Shown here piece after piece: positions 8,037 to 15,276 of a DNA stretch of 23,278 nucleotides. The notes beneath the pieces were generated by a model. The model ran no database searches. It was not told where the DNA came from and saw only the letters and a list, made by a program, of their open reading frames with translations. Origin of the DNA: an uncultured Ideonella sp. (lineage in GTDB: Bacteria > Pseudomonadota > Gammaproteobacteria > Burkholderiales > Burkholderiaceae); assembly GCA_946479475.1 (NCBI GenBank), contig CAMLGG010000057.1, forward strand, positions 1 to 23,278. Direction: 5' to 3'. The position numbers were made by a program, and so were the translations under genes. The stretch's first letter is position 1, and the number at the start of each line of letters is the position of its first letter.

Positions 8037-9086
8037 TCAGGCGAGTTTCTTCAGCAGTTCGGCCTTCTTGGCGCTGAACTCTTCCTCGGTCAGGATGCCC
8101 TTGGCCTTCAGGTCCGCGAGCTTCTCGATCGTCGCCATCACTTCATCGGGCCGCAGGGGCGCGGCCGCCGGCGCGCCCTCGGAAGGCGGCATCTTCGCGC
8201 CGCCCGCGTTCAGGCCCTGGCTGAGCTGGTTGGCCATCATCTGGCCGAGCGCGACGCCGGCACCCAGGCCCATCGCGTCACCCGCCACGCCGCCGCCGCC
8301 CTGCCCCGCGGCCTGCGCGAGGTTGGGGATGGCCTGCGCCGTCTGGTACTGCATGAACTGGCCCATGTTGGAGCCCACCATGCCCATGCCGATCTTCTGG
8401 TCGAGGATCTTCTGCAGCTCCTCGGGCAGCGAGACGCTCTGCAGCTGCACGCTCTCGAGCTTCAGGCCGATGGCCTCGAAGGCCGGCGCGGTCGCGGCCT
8501 GCAGCTGCTTCGCGAACTCGACCTGGTTGGCCGCGAGGTCGAGGAAGGGGATGCCGCTGGCGGCCACCGCATCGCTGATGTGCTGCAGCATCAGGCCGCG
8601 CAGCTGGCCGTCGAGGTCCTCGACGGTGTAGCGCTCGCGCGTGCCGGAGATCTCGGTGTAGAACAGCTTCGGGTCGCCGACCCGGTAGGCGTAGTTGCCG
8701 AAGGCGCGCAGGCGCACCGCGCCGAAATCCTTGTCGCGGATGGTCACCGGCTGCGAGGTGCCCCAGCGCTGGTCGACCTGCTGGCGGGTGCTGAAGAAGT
8801 AGACGTCGCTCTTGAACGGGCTCTGGAAGAGCTTGTCCCAGTTCCTCAGGTAGGTCAGCACCGGCAGCGTCTGCGTGGTGAGCTTGTACATGCCGGGGCC
8901 GAAGACGTCGGCCACCTTGCCCTCGTTGACGAAGACGGCCATCTGGCTCTCGCGCACGGTCAGCGAGGCGCCGTACTGGATCTCGTTGTCGGCCATCGGG
9001 TAGCGCCAGGCCAGCGTGCCGTCGCCGCTCTCGGTCCATTCGAGGATGTCGATGAACTGTTTCTTGATGAAATCCATCAGGCCCAT
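8037..9086 (-). CDS. SPFH/Band-7 domain protein with C-terminal SHOCT (YdjI-like)
   Basis: A 349-residue protein starting at the ATG at 9086, with a GGAG about 10 bases upstream. The N-terminal region (MGLMDFIKKQFIDILEWTE) is followed by an SPFH core of about residues 30-240. It includes the NEGKVADVFGPGMYKL turn, RLRAFGNYAYRVGDP, and the helical part DGQLRGLMLQHISDAVAASG. A Gly/Met/Gln-rich linker (GQGGGGVAGDAMGLGAG) precedes a SHOCT motif at residues 315-349 (IEKLADLKAKGILTEEEF). This order matches the YdjI-like class once described as virion-core-protein-like. These proteins form membrane-associated oligomers in stress responses. It is the first gene of the minus-strand SPFH-DUF4178-DUF350 run, so it probably leads the operon. 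Confidence 0.92.
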   Translation of the reverse strand: MGLMDFIKKQFIDILEWTESGDGTLAWRYPMADNEIQYGASLTVRESQMAVFVNEGKVADVFGPGMYKLTTQTLPVLTYLRNWDKLFQSPFKSDVYFFSTRQQVDQRWGTSQPVTIRDKDFGAVRLRAFGNYAYRVGDPKLFYTEISGTRERYTVEDLDGQLRGLMLQHISDAVAASGIPFLDLAANQVEFAKQLQAATAPAFEAIGLKLESVQLQSVSLPEELQKILDQKIGMGMVGSNMGQFMQYQTAQAIPNLAQAAGQGGGGVAGDAMGLGAGVALGQMMANQLSQGLNAGGAKMPPSEGAPAAAPLRPDEVMATIEKLADLKAKGILTEEEFSAKKAELLKKLA

Positions 9087-9098
9087 GGTGACGAGGCT

Positions 9099-9125
9099 CC
9101 GGCTAGGCGCCGGCTGGTTGCCGGC
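9099..9125. repeat. Three CCGGC repeats at 11-bp spacing
   Basis: CCGGC begins at 9099, 9110 and 9121, exactly one helical turn apart, in the 89-base divergent gap between the SPFH gene and the UbiH-like gene. The last two also form a short hairpin. It might be a direct-repeat operator, but GC-rich DNA throws up such words easily. Confidence 0.3.
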
Positions 9126-9175
9126 GCGGCCAATAATACGCGTCCCCTACGCGCTCAGAACCAGCAGGAAGCCCC

Positions 9176-10453
9176 ATGCCGGAAGACGCCGCAGCCGACG
9201 TTCCCAGCCCTTCGATCGACCGCACCGTGCCCGTGCCGGCCACCGGTGCGACCCGCCTGGCGGTCATAGGCGCCGGGCCGGTCGGCCTCACGCTCGCGCT
9301 GTTCGCCGCGCGCCTGTGGCCCGAGTCCGAGGTCACCGTCTTCGATGCCCGATCGCCCGCGCAGGACGTGTCGGCCGACCCCCGCACGCTCGCGCTGAGC
9401 CTGGGCAGCATCCAGCTGCTGCAGCGGCTGCAGGCCTGGCCCGCGGCGCAGGCGCAGCCCATCGTCCAGGTGCACGTCTCCCAGGCCCCGCCCACGCTCA
9501 CCGGCGTGCCGATCCGGCCCGAGCTGACGATCCGCGCGATGGACGAAGGCGTGCCCCAGCTGGGCGCGGTGCTGCGCTACGGCCAGGTGGTCGCGCCCCT
9601 GCAGCAGGCCTGGATGGCCGAGTGCGAGGCCGCGCCGGCGCGCTGCCGGCTGCGCCTGGGCACGCCGGTCGCCGCGGTCAAGCCGGTGAACGGCGGCGTC
9701 GAGGTCGACGCCGGCATCGCCGAGCCCTTCGAGCTGGCGGTGATCGCCGAGGGCGGCGTGTTCGCCGACCAGGCCCGCAAGAGCCTCAGCCACGACTACC
9801 GCCAGACGGCCTGGGTGGGCAGCGTCGAACTCGATGTTTCCGGCCTCGCGAATGCCGATCCGCCCGGCACCGCCTACGAGCGCTTCACGCGCCACGGGCC
9901 GGTGGCCCTGTTGCCGCTGCCGCGCGAAGCGGCCGATGCGCCGACGCTGCGCCGCGCCTCGCTGGTGTGGTGCGTGCCGAGCGAGGACGACCCGGTTGCG
10001 CCGCTCGACGATCACCAGCGCGCGGTGGTGCTGTCCACCCTGCTGCCCGAGGGCGCGGGCCGCCTGCGCGCAATGGGCTCGCTCAAGCGCTTCGCGCTCG
10101 GCCTGAATGCCGAGCGCACGCTGGTGCAGGGCCGGCAGGTGCGCATCGGCAATGCGGCGCAGACGCTGCACCCGGTCGCCGGCCAGGGCCTGAACCTGGG
10201 CTTGCGCGATGCCTTCACCCTGGTGCGCACGCTGAGCGGCGCGGATTCGCTCGATGCCGCCCTGCGCCGCGTCGAATGGTCCCGCGCGCCGGACCGCTGG
10301 AGCATGATCGCCGCGACCGATTTCCTGGCCCGCAGCTTCACCTGGAAGATGCCCGGGCTCGGCGCGCTGCGCGGCCTGGGCATCGCCGCGCTGCAGGCGA
10401 TGCCGCCGGTCAAGTCCGCCCTGGCGCGGCAGATGATGTTCGGGCGGCGCTGA
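9176..10453 (+). CDS. UbiH/UbiF/VisC/COQ6-family FAD monooxygenase (ubiquinone biosynthesis hydroxylase)
   Basis: A 425-residue flavoprotein, starting at the ATG at 9176 with AGGAA six bases upstream. Its FAD-binding GAGPVG is at residues 32-37. The second FAD motif GNAAQTLHPVAGQGLNLGLRD at about 325-345 is the COQ6/UbiH family signature. Between them, the usual DG motif appears as AEGG (VIAEGGVFADQA), a variant I recall from betaproteobacterial members. The enzyme should hydroxylate the aromatic ring of a ubiquinone precursor with O2 and NAD(P)H. Which ring position it modifies cannot be settled without a family tree. About 26 residues precede the FAD domain. It is monocistronic: divergent from the SPFH gene and convergent with the TPR genes. 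Confidence 0.88.
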   Translation: MPEDAAADVPSPSIDRTVPVPATGATRLAVIGAGPVGLTLALFAARLWPESEVTVFDARSPAQDVSADPRTLALSLGSIQLLQRLQAWPAAQAQPIVQVHVSQAPPTLTGVPIRPELTIRAMDEGVPQLGAVLRYGQVVAPLQQAWMAECEAAPARCRLRLGTPVAAVKPVNGGVEVDAGIAEPFELAVIAEGGVFADQARKSLSHDYRQTAWVGSVELDVSGLANADPPGTAYERFTRHGPVALLPLPREAADAPTLRRASLVWCVPSEDDPVAPLDDHQRAVVLSTLLPEGAGRLRAMGSLKRFALGLNAERTLVQGRQVRIGNAAQTLHPVAGQGLNLGLRDAFTLVRTLSGADSLDAALRRVEWSRAPDRWSMIAATDFLARSFTWKMPGLGALRGLGIAALQAMPPVKSALARQMMFGRR

Positions 10454-10467
10454 GCGTCGTCGCCGCC
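10443..10467. terminator. Hairpin across the convergent gap, possible bidirectional terminator
   Basis: GGCGGCG at 10443-10449 and CGCCGCC at 10461-10467 form a perfect 7-bp stem with an 11-base loop. It covers the stop codon of the UbiH-like gene and reaches almost to the end of the facing TPR gene. There is no T-tract, so intrinsic termination is uncertain. Confidence 0.35.
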
Positions 10468-10471
10468 AGGC

Positions 10472-11821
10472 TCAGGAAGCCGGGTGGTCCTCCCCGGTGC
10501 CTTCCTGCCATTCGGCCAGGCGCTCGCGGCGCGAGATCGTGTCCGGATGGCGCGGGCCTAGCGTCCGCTCGGCGAGCTCGAACGAGCGCTGCATCCACAT
10601 CATCGCCCCGACCGGCTGGCCGCCGGCGGCCATCGAGAGGGCATAGCGCTCCATCCGCCGGCTGGTGAATGGATGGGCGGGGCCGAGCGTGGCTTCGGCT
10701 TGCGACAGGGCCTGGCGGTTCAGCGAGATGGCTTCGGCGTAGCGCCCCTGTGCGGCCTGCACGTCGGCCAGCTCGGCCAGGGCGTGCAGCGCAGCGGCCG
10801 GCTCCTCCTGGGCGACATGGCTGGCGAGCTGCAACGCATTGCGTGCGGCCAGCAGGGCATCCTCGGGCAGGCCCTGCGCTTGCAGGCATCGCGCCAGCAG
10901 CCCGAAGGTCTCGGCGGCAGCGCCTATCGTCGCCTGGGGCCCGAGGAGGCTGGCCGAGCGCGTCAGCACCTGGCGGGCCGCCACCGCATCGCCGGCGTCG
11001 AGCAGGGCCTCGGCGCGGGCATTCAGCAGCCAGACCAGGTCTGGACTGTGGGCACCGTCGATGCGCTCGGCGATCTCGACCGCCCGCCGCCAGGCCTGGG
11101 CGGCTTCGGCATGGCGGCCGAGCGCCTGCAGCGCGGTGGCCTCGCCGGCCAGGGCACGGTCCTGCAGATCGGGGTCGCGCCCGCCGGCGGCGACGCGGGC
11201 CAGCTGGGCCTGCGACACGGCGAGCAGCTCGTCGTAGCGGAGGGTCTGCTCCTGCAGGCTCAACAGCTCGTCCAGGGCGGCCAGGCGGTCGGGCGAGGCT
11301 GCGTCGGCCAGGGGGTCGAGGGCTTCGTAGGCGCGCCGTGCCAGCGGCAGCGCCGCCTCGGGCTGCCGGTTGCTGGCGAGCTGCCGCGCGGCCGCCAGGT
11401 CGGCCCGCGCCTGGGCCCATGCGCGCCGGCCCTCTTCCAGCCAGCTTCTGGCCTCGCGCCAAGCCGCGGCCCTCGGGCCGCCCGCGCCGGCGAGGCGATC
11501 CAGCTCGCGCATCGGGCCTTCGCGCCATGCCGCAGGATCCGCCGGCTGGGCCAGCGCCTGCCGGTAGGTCGCCATCGCGGCGCCCCGGTCGCCGGCAAGC
11601 CAGTCGGCGTGTCCGAGGCGGATCAGGTCGGCTGCGTCACGCCCGCCCAGGCGAAGCGCGGAGCCGCAAGCCGAGCGCGCCCGGGCCGCATCGCCTTGCG
11701 CGAGGCCCTGCCAGCACGCGGCCGCGGCCTCGGCGTGGGCGCGTGGACTGGCGTGCGCGGGGGTGACGGCCAGCACGGCCAGCAGGCCGGCGGCGAACGA
11801 GAAGACGCGTGGGTACTGCAT
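10472..11821 (-). CDS. Exported tetratricopeptide-repeat protein (paralog 1)
   Basis: The start is the ATG at 11821, preceded by GGGAGG; the 449-residue product begins with a clear signal peptide (MQYPRVFSFAAGLLAVLAVTPAHA). After it comes a head domain with a Cys pair (AACWQGL...ARSACGSA), then helical repeats. The C-terminal repeats are of the kinesin-light-chain/TPR_12 type (ALGPAHPFTSRRMERYAL, TLGPRHPDTISRRERLAEW). It is a periplasmic or secreted scaffold by inference. It is paralogous along its whole length to the gene at 11942-13306, 120 bases upstream on the same strand. No partner or function can be named. Confidence 0.85.
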   Translation of the reverse strand: MQYPRVFSFAAGLLAVLAVTPAHASPRAHAEAAAACWQGLAQGDAARARSACGSALRLGGRDAADLIRLGHADWLAGDRGAAMATYRQALAQPADPAAWREGPMRELDRLAGAGGPRAAAWREARSWLEEGRRAWAQARADLAAARQLASNRQPEAALPLARRAYEALDPLADAASPDRLAALDELLSLQEQTLRYDELLAVSQAQLARVAAGGRDPDLQDRALAGEATALQALGRHAEAAQAWRRAVEIAERIDGAHSPDLVWLLNARAEALLDAGDAVAARQVLTRSASLLGPQATIGAAAETFGLLARCLQAQGLPEDALLAARNALQLASHVAQEEPAAALHALAELADVQAAQGRYAEAISLNRQALSQAEATLGPAHPFTSRRMERYALSMAAGGQPVGAMMWMQRSFELAERTLGPRHPDTISRRERLAEWQEGTGEDHPAS

Positions 11822-11914
11822 GGGCCTCCCGGCGGCCGTGTGGGTGAGCGGGGCGATCGTAGTGGCCCGGCGGGCCCGCGCGCCAGTCGGGAAGTCATGC
11901 ACCCGCGAAGCCGT

Positions 11915-11932
11915 GCTGCCGGTCACGGCAGC
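11915..11932 (-). terminator. Stem-loop just downstream of the upstream TPR gene
   Basis: A perfect 7-bp stem, GCTGCCG and CGGCAGC with a 4-base loop, lies 9 bases past the stop of the 11942-13306 gene. No T-run follows. It could be a weak terminator or an mRNA stabiliser between the two TPR genes. Confidence 0.35.
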
Positions 11933-11941
11933 GCTCCCCGC

Positions 11942-13306
11942 TCAGGTGTCGCGGACGTTGCCGGCCGGAGAGGAGGCGGCGGCGGCGTTCAGCTCCGCCA
12001 GCCAATCCCGGCGGCGGCGCGTCTCGGGGTGGTCGGGGCCTATCGTCAGCACCGCCACGTCGTAGGCCCGCTGCATCAGCGGCAGCGCGGCCTCGGCCTG
12101 GTCGTCGTCGGCCAGGGCGATCGCCAGGCGCTCGAGCCTCCTCACCGCCACCGGGTGGACGGGCCCGAGCGCGCGCTCGGCCAGCGCCAGCGCCTCGCGG
12201 TTGACCTCGATCGCCTCGCTCAGCTCGCCCTGCTCCGAGAGCACGTCGGCCAGGCTGGCCAGGGCGGGCAACGGGGCGGCGGGCTCGTCCTGGCCCGCCT
12301 GCTTCGCCAATGCGACGGCCGCGCGGGCGGTGGCGAGCGCCTCTTGCGTCTTGTCCTGCGCCTGCAGCGCGCGGGCCAGCAGGGCGACGGTCGCCGAGGC
12401 GACGCGCAGCTCGGCCTTCGGCTTCTGCATCAGCTTCACCGCCCGCTGCAGCACCGGCCCCGCCGCCTCCGCATCATCGGCCTCGAGCAGCGACTCGGCC
12501 TCGGCATTGAGCATCCACAGCAGCCCCGGGTCGTCCTCGCCATCCAGGTTCTCGACAATCTCGATCGCACGCTCCCAGGCCGCGGCCGCCTCGTTGTAGC
12601 GGCCCATCGCCTGCAGGGCGGCGGCCTCGCCGTCGGCGTAGAGGTCCTTCAGGTCTTCGTCATGGTCGCCGCGCTCCTGCACGCGGGCGAGCTGCTGCCG
12701 CGAGAAGGCGAGGAGCTCGTCGTAGCGGAAGGTCTGCTCCTGCAGGTACATCAGCTGGCTGAGCACGCGCTGCCGCGCGGCGGCATCCAGGGATACCACA
12801 GGGTCGACGGCATCGAAGGCGCGCTGCGCGAGCGGCAACGCCTCCTCCAGCTGCTTCGCCTGGCTGAGCCTCCGGGATTCCGCCAGGTCGGCGTTGGCAC
12901 GCGCCACGGCCCGACGCCCGGCCAGCAGCCAGCGCCTGGCCTCGCGCCAGCGGGCGGCCTGCGGGCCACCCTGGGCGACCAGCCGCTCCAGGTCGCGGCC
13001 GGGTCCGCGGCGCCAGCTCTCTTCGCTGGCATCGCGGCCGAGGGCCATGCGGTAGACCGCGCGGGCGCCCTCGACCCGGCCGTCCAGGGCCTGCAAGTGG
13101 CCCAGCCGGACCAGGTCCGCCAGCCCCTGCTCGCCGCCGAGCTCGGCGGCCCGGGCGCAGGCCTGGCGGGCGACGGCCGCCCTGCCTTGCACCAGCCCGG
13201 CCCAGCAGGCGGCCGCTTCGCGGTCATGGGGGCTCGTGCGCGGCGCGGCGAGCGCCGACCCGGCCATGCCCGCCAGCAGCAGGACCGCCACCAGTCGTTG
13301 CTTCAT
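11942..13306 (-). CDS. Exported tetratricopeptide-repeat protein (paralog 2)
   Basis: This 454-residue protein has an AGGAAGG ribosome site before the ATG at 13306 and a signal peptide (MKQRLVAVLLLAGMAGSALA). The head repeats the pattern of its paralog: ACWAGL, then ARQACARAAELGG, then RWREARRWLLAGRRAVARANADLAESRRLS. Helical TPR units follow, ending in ALGPVHPVAVRRLERLAIAL and TIGPDHPETRRRRDWLAEL. The two conserved Cys near the mature N-terminus could form a disulfide in the periplasm. It lies 89 bases downstream of the small cytochrome c gene on the same strand, with a possible own promoter between. Function unknown. Confidence 0.85.
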   Translation of the reverse strand: MKQRLVAVLLLAGMAGSALAAPRTSPHDREAAACWAGLVQGRAAVARQACARAAELGGEQGLADLVRLGHLQALDGRVEGARAVYRMALGRDASEESWRRGPGRDLERLVAQGGPQAARWREARRWLLAGRRAVARANADLAESRRLSQAKQLEEALPLAQRAFDAVDPVVSLDAAARQRVLSQLMYLQEQTFRYDELLAFSRQQLARVQERGDHDEDLKDLYADGEAAALQAMGRYNEAAAAWERAIEIVENLDGEDDPGLLWMLNAEAESLLEADDAEAAGPVLQRAVKLMQKPKAELRVASATVALLARALQAQDKTQEALATARAAVALAKQAGQDEPAAPLPALASLADVLSEQGELSEAIEVNREALALAERALGPVHPVAVRRLERLAIALADDDQAEAALPLMQRAYDVAVLTIGPDHPETRRRRDWLAELNAAAASSPAGNVRDT

Positions 13307-13343
13307 CCGGCCTTCCTCTTGCGCAAGAAAAACGTCGACCGGA

Positions 13344-13349
13344 ATTCTA
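13344..13349 (-). promoter_or_regulatory. Candidate -10 element for the TPR genes
   Basis: TAGAAT on the minus strand (5 of 6 matches to TATAAT) stands out in very GC-rich DNA. It would give a leader of about 30 bases carrying the AGGAAGG site. No good -35 is seen. Confidence 0.4.
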
Positions 13350-13355
13350 GGAGCG

Positions 13356-13371
13356 CCGCTCCGGCGAGCGG
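13356..13371 (-). terminator. Stem-loop after the cytochrome c gene
   Basis: CCGCTC-GCCG-GAGCGG on the minus strand makes a 6-bp stem with a 4-base loop, 25 bases past the cytochrome c stop. An overlapping alternative, GGAGC-GGC-GCTCC, shares its right arm, so the two exclude each other. There is no T-tract; termination is a guess. Confidence 0.3.
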
Positions 13372-13395
13372 GCCGCCTTCAGGGCTTCACGGGCG

Positions 13396-13776
13396 TCACT
13401 TCAGCGACTGAAGGTAGGCGATCACGTCGGCGCGTGCGGCGGCGTCGCCCAGGCCGTCGTACTTCATCTTGCCGCCGGGCACCACCTTCCTGGGCAGGGT
13501 GATGTAGGCGTCGATCTTCTCCGGCGTCCAGGTGATGCCGCTGGCCTTCATCGCATCGGAGTAGGCGAAGCCCGGCGACGTGGCCGCGGCACGGCCGACG
13601 ACGCCGAACAGCGGCGGCCCCTTCTTCGCCTTGCCCTCCTTGGGGCTGTGGCAGTCGCCGCACTCCTCGACGAAGGTGTCGGCGCCGCGCTTGGCGTCGC
13701 CGGCGGCACGGGCGTCGTGGGCAAGGGCCGCGAGCAGCAGCAGCATCGCGAGGCCGAAGGGCAGGGAATGTCGCAT
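13396..13776 (-). CDS. Class I c-type cytochrome, periplasmic
   Basis: A 126-residue precursor: signal peptide (MRHSLPFGLAMLLLLAALAHDARA), then one heme c site CGDCH at residues 39-43. The probable distal ligand is Met104 in the VVPGGKMKYDG loop, and a C-terminal helix ends VIAYLQSLK. This is the cytochrome c2/c550-like layout with an extra LFGVVGRAAATSPGFAYSDAMK segment typical of the group. It should shuttle single electrons through the periplasm. The gene begins 13 bases after the stop of the barrel-cytochrome gene on the same strand, so the two are surely cotranscribed and the protein is the likely electron partner of that barrel. Confidence 0.93.
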   Translation of the reverse strand: MRHSLPFGLAMLLLLAALAHDARAAGDAKRGADTFVEECGDCHSPKEGKAKKGPPLFGVVGRAAATSPGFAYSDAMKASGITWTPEKIDAYITLPRKVVPGGKMKYDGLGDAAARADVIAYLQSLK

Positions 13777-13789
13777 CTTGGTAGCGCCC

Positions 13790-15118
13790 TTAGAAGGCCA
13801 GCCAGACGAAGGCCGTCAGCGTGTTGTTGTCGCGGGCGCGCCGGTCGTTGCCGTTGTCGTCCAGGTAGTGGCTGCCGCCCTGGTAGCGGCTGTAGCCGGT
13901 GTATTGCAGGCCGAGGCGGGCGTTGGCCCAGGGGGCGCCCCACGAACCTTCCTTGCCCCAGGGCGTCCAGTCCGCCTGCAGGATGTAGCCCGCGGTGTCG
14001 GAGCGGCCGTTGAGCGAGCTGGCGTTGAGCAGGGTGTCGCGGCTGCCGCGGGTGTTGAACAGGCCCGCCGTCAGGCCCCAGGTCTGCTGCCAGGTGTAGG
14101 AGCCCGCCAGCCTCGCCTGCGTGAGGCTCTGCCCGGCGCGTCCCGCGCCGCCCGCGGCCAGCGTCTGGTCGAGCGTGGCCCACTCGCGGATCAGGCTGCC
14201 GTTGAGACTGAAGATGTGCTCGCGGTTGCCGAGGAACTGGTAGGAGGCGTCGATGCCGAGGTCGCGGTAACGGTCGGAAAGCGGGGCACTGCGGTCGGGC
14301 GCGAGCTTCGCATCGAAGCCGACCAGGCCGAAGGAAAGGAAGTCGCGCTTGCGGTCCTGCATCCAGCCCAGCCGCAGGTAGCTGCCGGGCCCCTTGAACT
14401 TGCCCGGGTCGTCGGCGTTGAAGTGGTTCAGCATGGTCGGCGAGAGCGTCGTGTACAGGCCGAGCTCGCCGTACCAGTGCTTGTCCCACAGCGCGTAGGC
14501 GTTGGCGCCGATCACCGTGCTCGCCAGGCCCTCCAGCAGCGGCGAAGGGCCGGTGCCGTAGCCGAAGTCGGATTCGGTGTACGGGAAGCGCCACTGGCCG
14601 ATGGTGTTGAACGGGTCGGTCAGCGTCGGGTTGGTGTTGAGCGAGACGCCGACGGTGGCGTCCTTGTCGCCCAGCGTCAGCGGGGTCGCGTAGCGCAGGT
14701 CCAGCTGGTCCATCGCCGAGGCCTTGTCCACGTCGGAGTAGGTGTACTGCACGAAGCTGCCGACGTGGTCGCTGAAGCGGCCGGCGAGGAACACCGAGAG
14801 CTCCTGCAGCGCGGCGTTGTCGTTGACCTTGAAGCGGTCGGGCGCGACGGCGGCGTCCTTCGAGCTGCGTGTCCAGTTGCCCACCACCATCGCGGAAAGC
14901 GGCACCTTGCCGTCCTTGCCGTCCGAGTCGGTGTAGCCGCCGAGCTTGAACTGGATGCCGTAGGGCGTGAGCTGCGGGCCGAAGCCACCGACGTGGCAGG
15001 CGGCGCATTCGGCGCCGGTCTGGCGGGCATAGCTGGGCACGGCGTGGGCCGAGGGGCTCCACAGGCCGCAGGCGGCCGCGGCGAGCGTGGCGGCCGCGAG
15101 GAATTGGCGCAGGGTCAT
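13790..15118 (-). CDS. Cyc2-like fused monoheme cytochrome-porin, outer membrane
   Basis: A 442-residue precursor. Signal peptide ends near SAHA (residue 26). Directly after it comes VPSYARQTGAECAACH with one heme c site at Cys38/Cys41/His42, then PQLTPYGIQFKLGGYT. The remaining ~370 residues alternate aromatic and polar residues in strand-like blocks and end in ...TAFVWLAF with a C-terminal Phe, as in outer-membrane barrels. This order (short heme domain with A-x-R-Q-T-G-x-x-C-x-x-C-H, then FG/YG-x-x-F-K-x-x-G-Y, then barrel) is that of the Cyc2 fused cytochrome-porins, known Fe(II) oxidases. Here the segment after the heme is GGFGPQ instead of the Cyc2-like FQHFP, so it may be a sister family. 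It shares a transcript with a periplasmic cytochrome c and faces a tetraheme NapC-type gene across a 158-base gap. The architecture is seen; the iron or other substrate is inferred. Confidence 0.75.
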   Translation of the reverse strand: MTLRQFLAAATLAAAACGLWSPSAHAVPSYARQTGAECAACHVGGFGPQLTPYGIQFKLGGYTDSDGKDGKVPLSAMVVGNWTRSSKDAAVAPDRFKVNDNAALQELSVFLAGRFSDHVGSFVQYTYSDVDKASAMDQLDLRYATPLTLGDKDATVGVSLNTNPTLTDPFNTIGQWRFPYTESDFGYGTGPSPLLEGLASTVIGANAYALWDKHWYGELGLYTTLSPTMLNHFNADDPGKFKGPGSYLRLGWMQDRKRDFLSFGLVGFDAKLAPDRSAPLSDRYRDLGIDASYQFLGNREHIFSLNGSLIREWATLDQTLAAGGAGRAGQSLTQARLAGSYTWQQTWGLTAGLFNTRGSRDTLLNASSLNGRSDTAGYILQADWTPWGKEGSWGAPWANARLGLQYTGYSRYQGGSHYLDDNGNDRRARDNNTLTAFVWLAF

Positions 15119-15153
15119 GGTGATGGCATTGAGGGTGACGACGGGGCCGCCGC

Positions 15154-15159
15154 AATGTA
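15154..15159 (-). promoter_or_regulatory. Candidate -10 element for the fused cytochrome-porin gene
   Basis: TACATT on the minus strand (4 of 6 matches), about 36 bases before the ATG. Its -35 position would fall inside the left arm of the 15-bp inverted repeat, so a protein bound there could control this promoter. Weak evidence on its own. Confidence 0.3.
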
Positions 15160-15170
15160 GGAAGCGCTGG

Positions 15171-15229
15171 CTTGCGAATGCCTGAAGAGCGGCCCGCTCG
15201 GGTATGGCGCGCCGTCAGGCATTCGCAAG
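15171..15229. repeat. Perfect 15-bp inverted repeat between divergent cytochrome genes
   Basis: Left arm CTTGCGAATGCCTGA at 15171-15185, right arm TCAGGCATTCGCAAG at 15215-15229, no mismatch, arm centres 44 bases apart. Between the arms is a smaller 5-bp stem (GAGCG at 15187-15191, CGCTC at 15195-15199). The element lies midway in the divergent gap, 52 bases from the barrel gene start and 47 from the NapC-type gene start. It is probably an operator that controls both; a hairpin insulating the two transcripts is the alternative. Confidence 0.7.
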
Positions 15230-15276
15230 ACTCGGCCGGCGACATTTCGCCCCTCGATCCGACCGGACTGCCCTTC

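Noticed and set aside
10673..13411. A 912-codon open frame on the plus strand across both TPR genes
   Set aside because: Antisense shadow: low-complexity Gly/Gln/Arg/Leu translation, while the minus strand shows signal peptides, ribosome sites and TPR motifs.
15172..15276. N-terminal extension of the tetraheme cytochrome to an upstream start
   Set aside because: The extension reads through the inverted repeat and adds about 35 residues before the membrane anchor, unlike any NapC/NirT protein I know.
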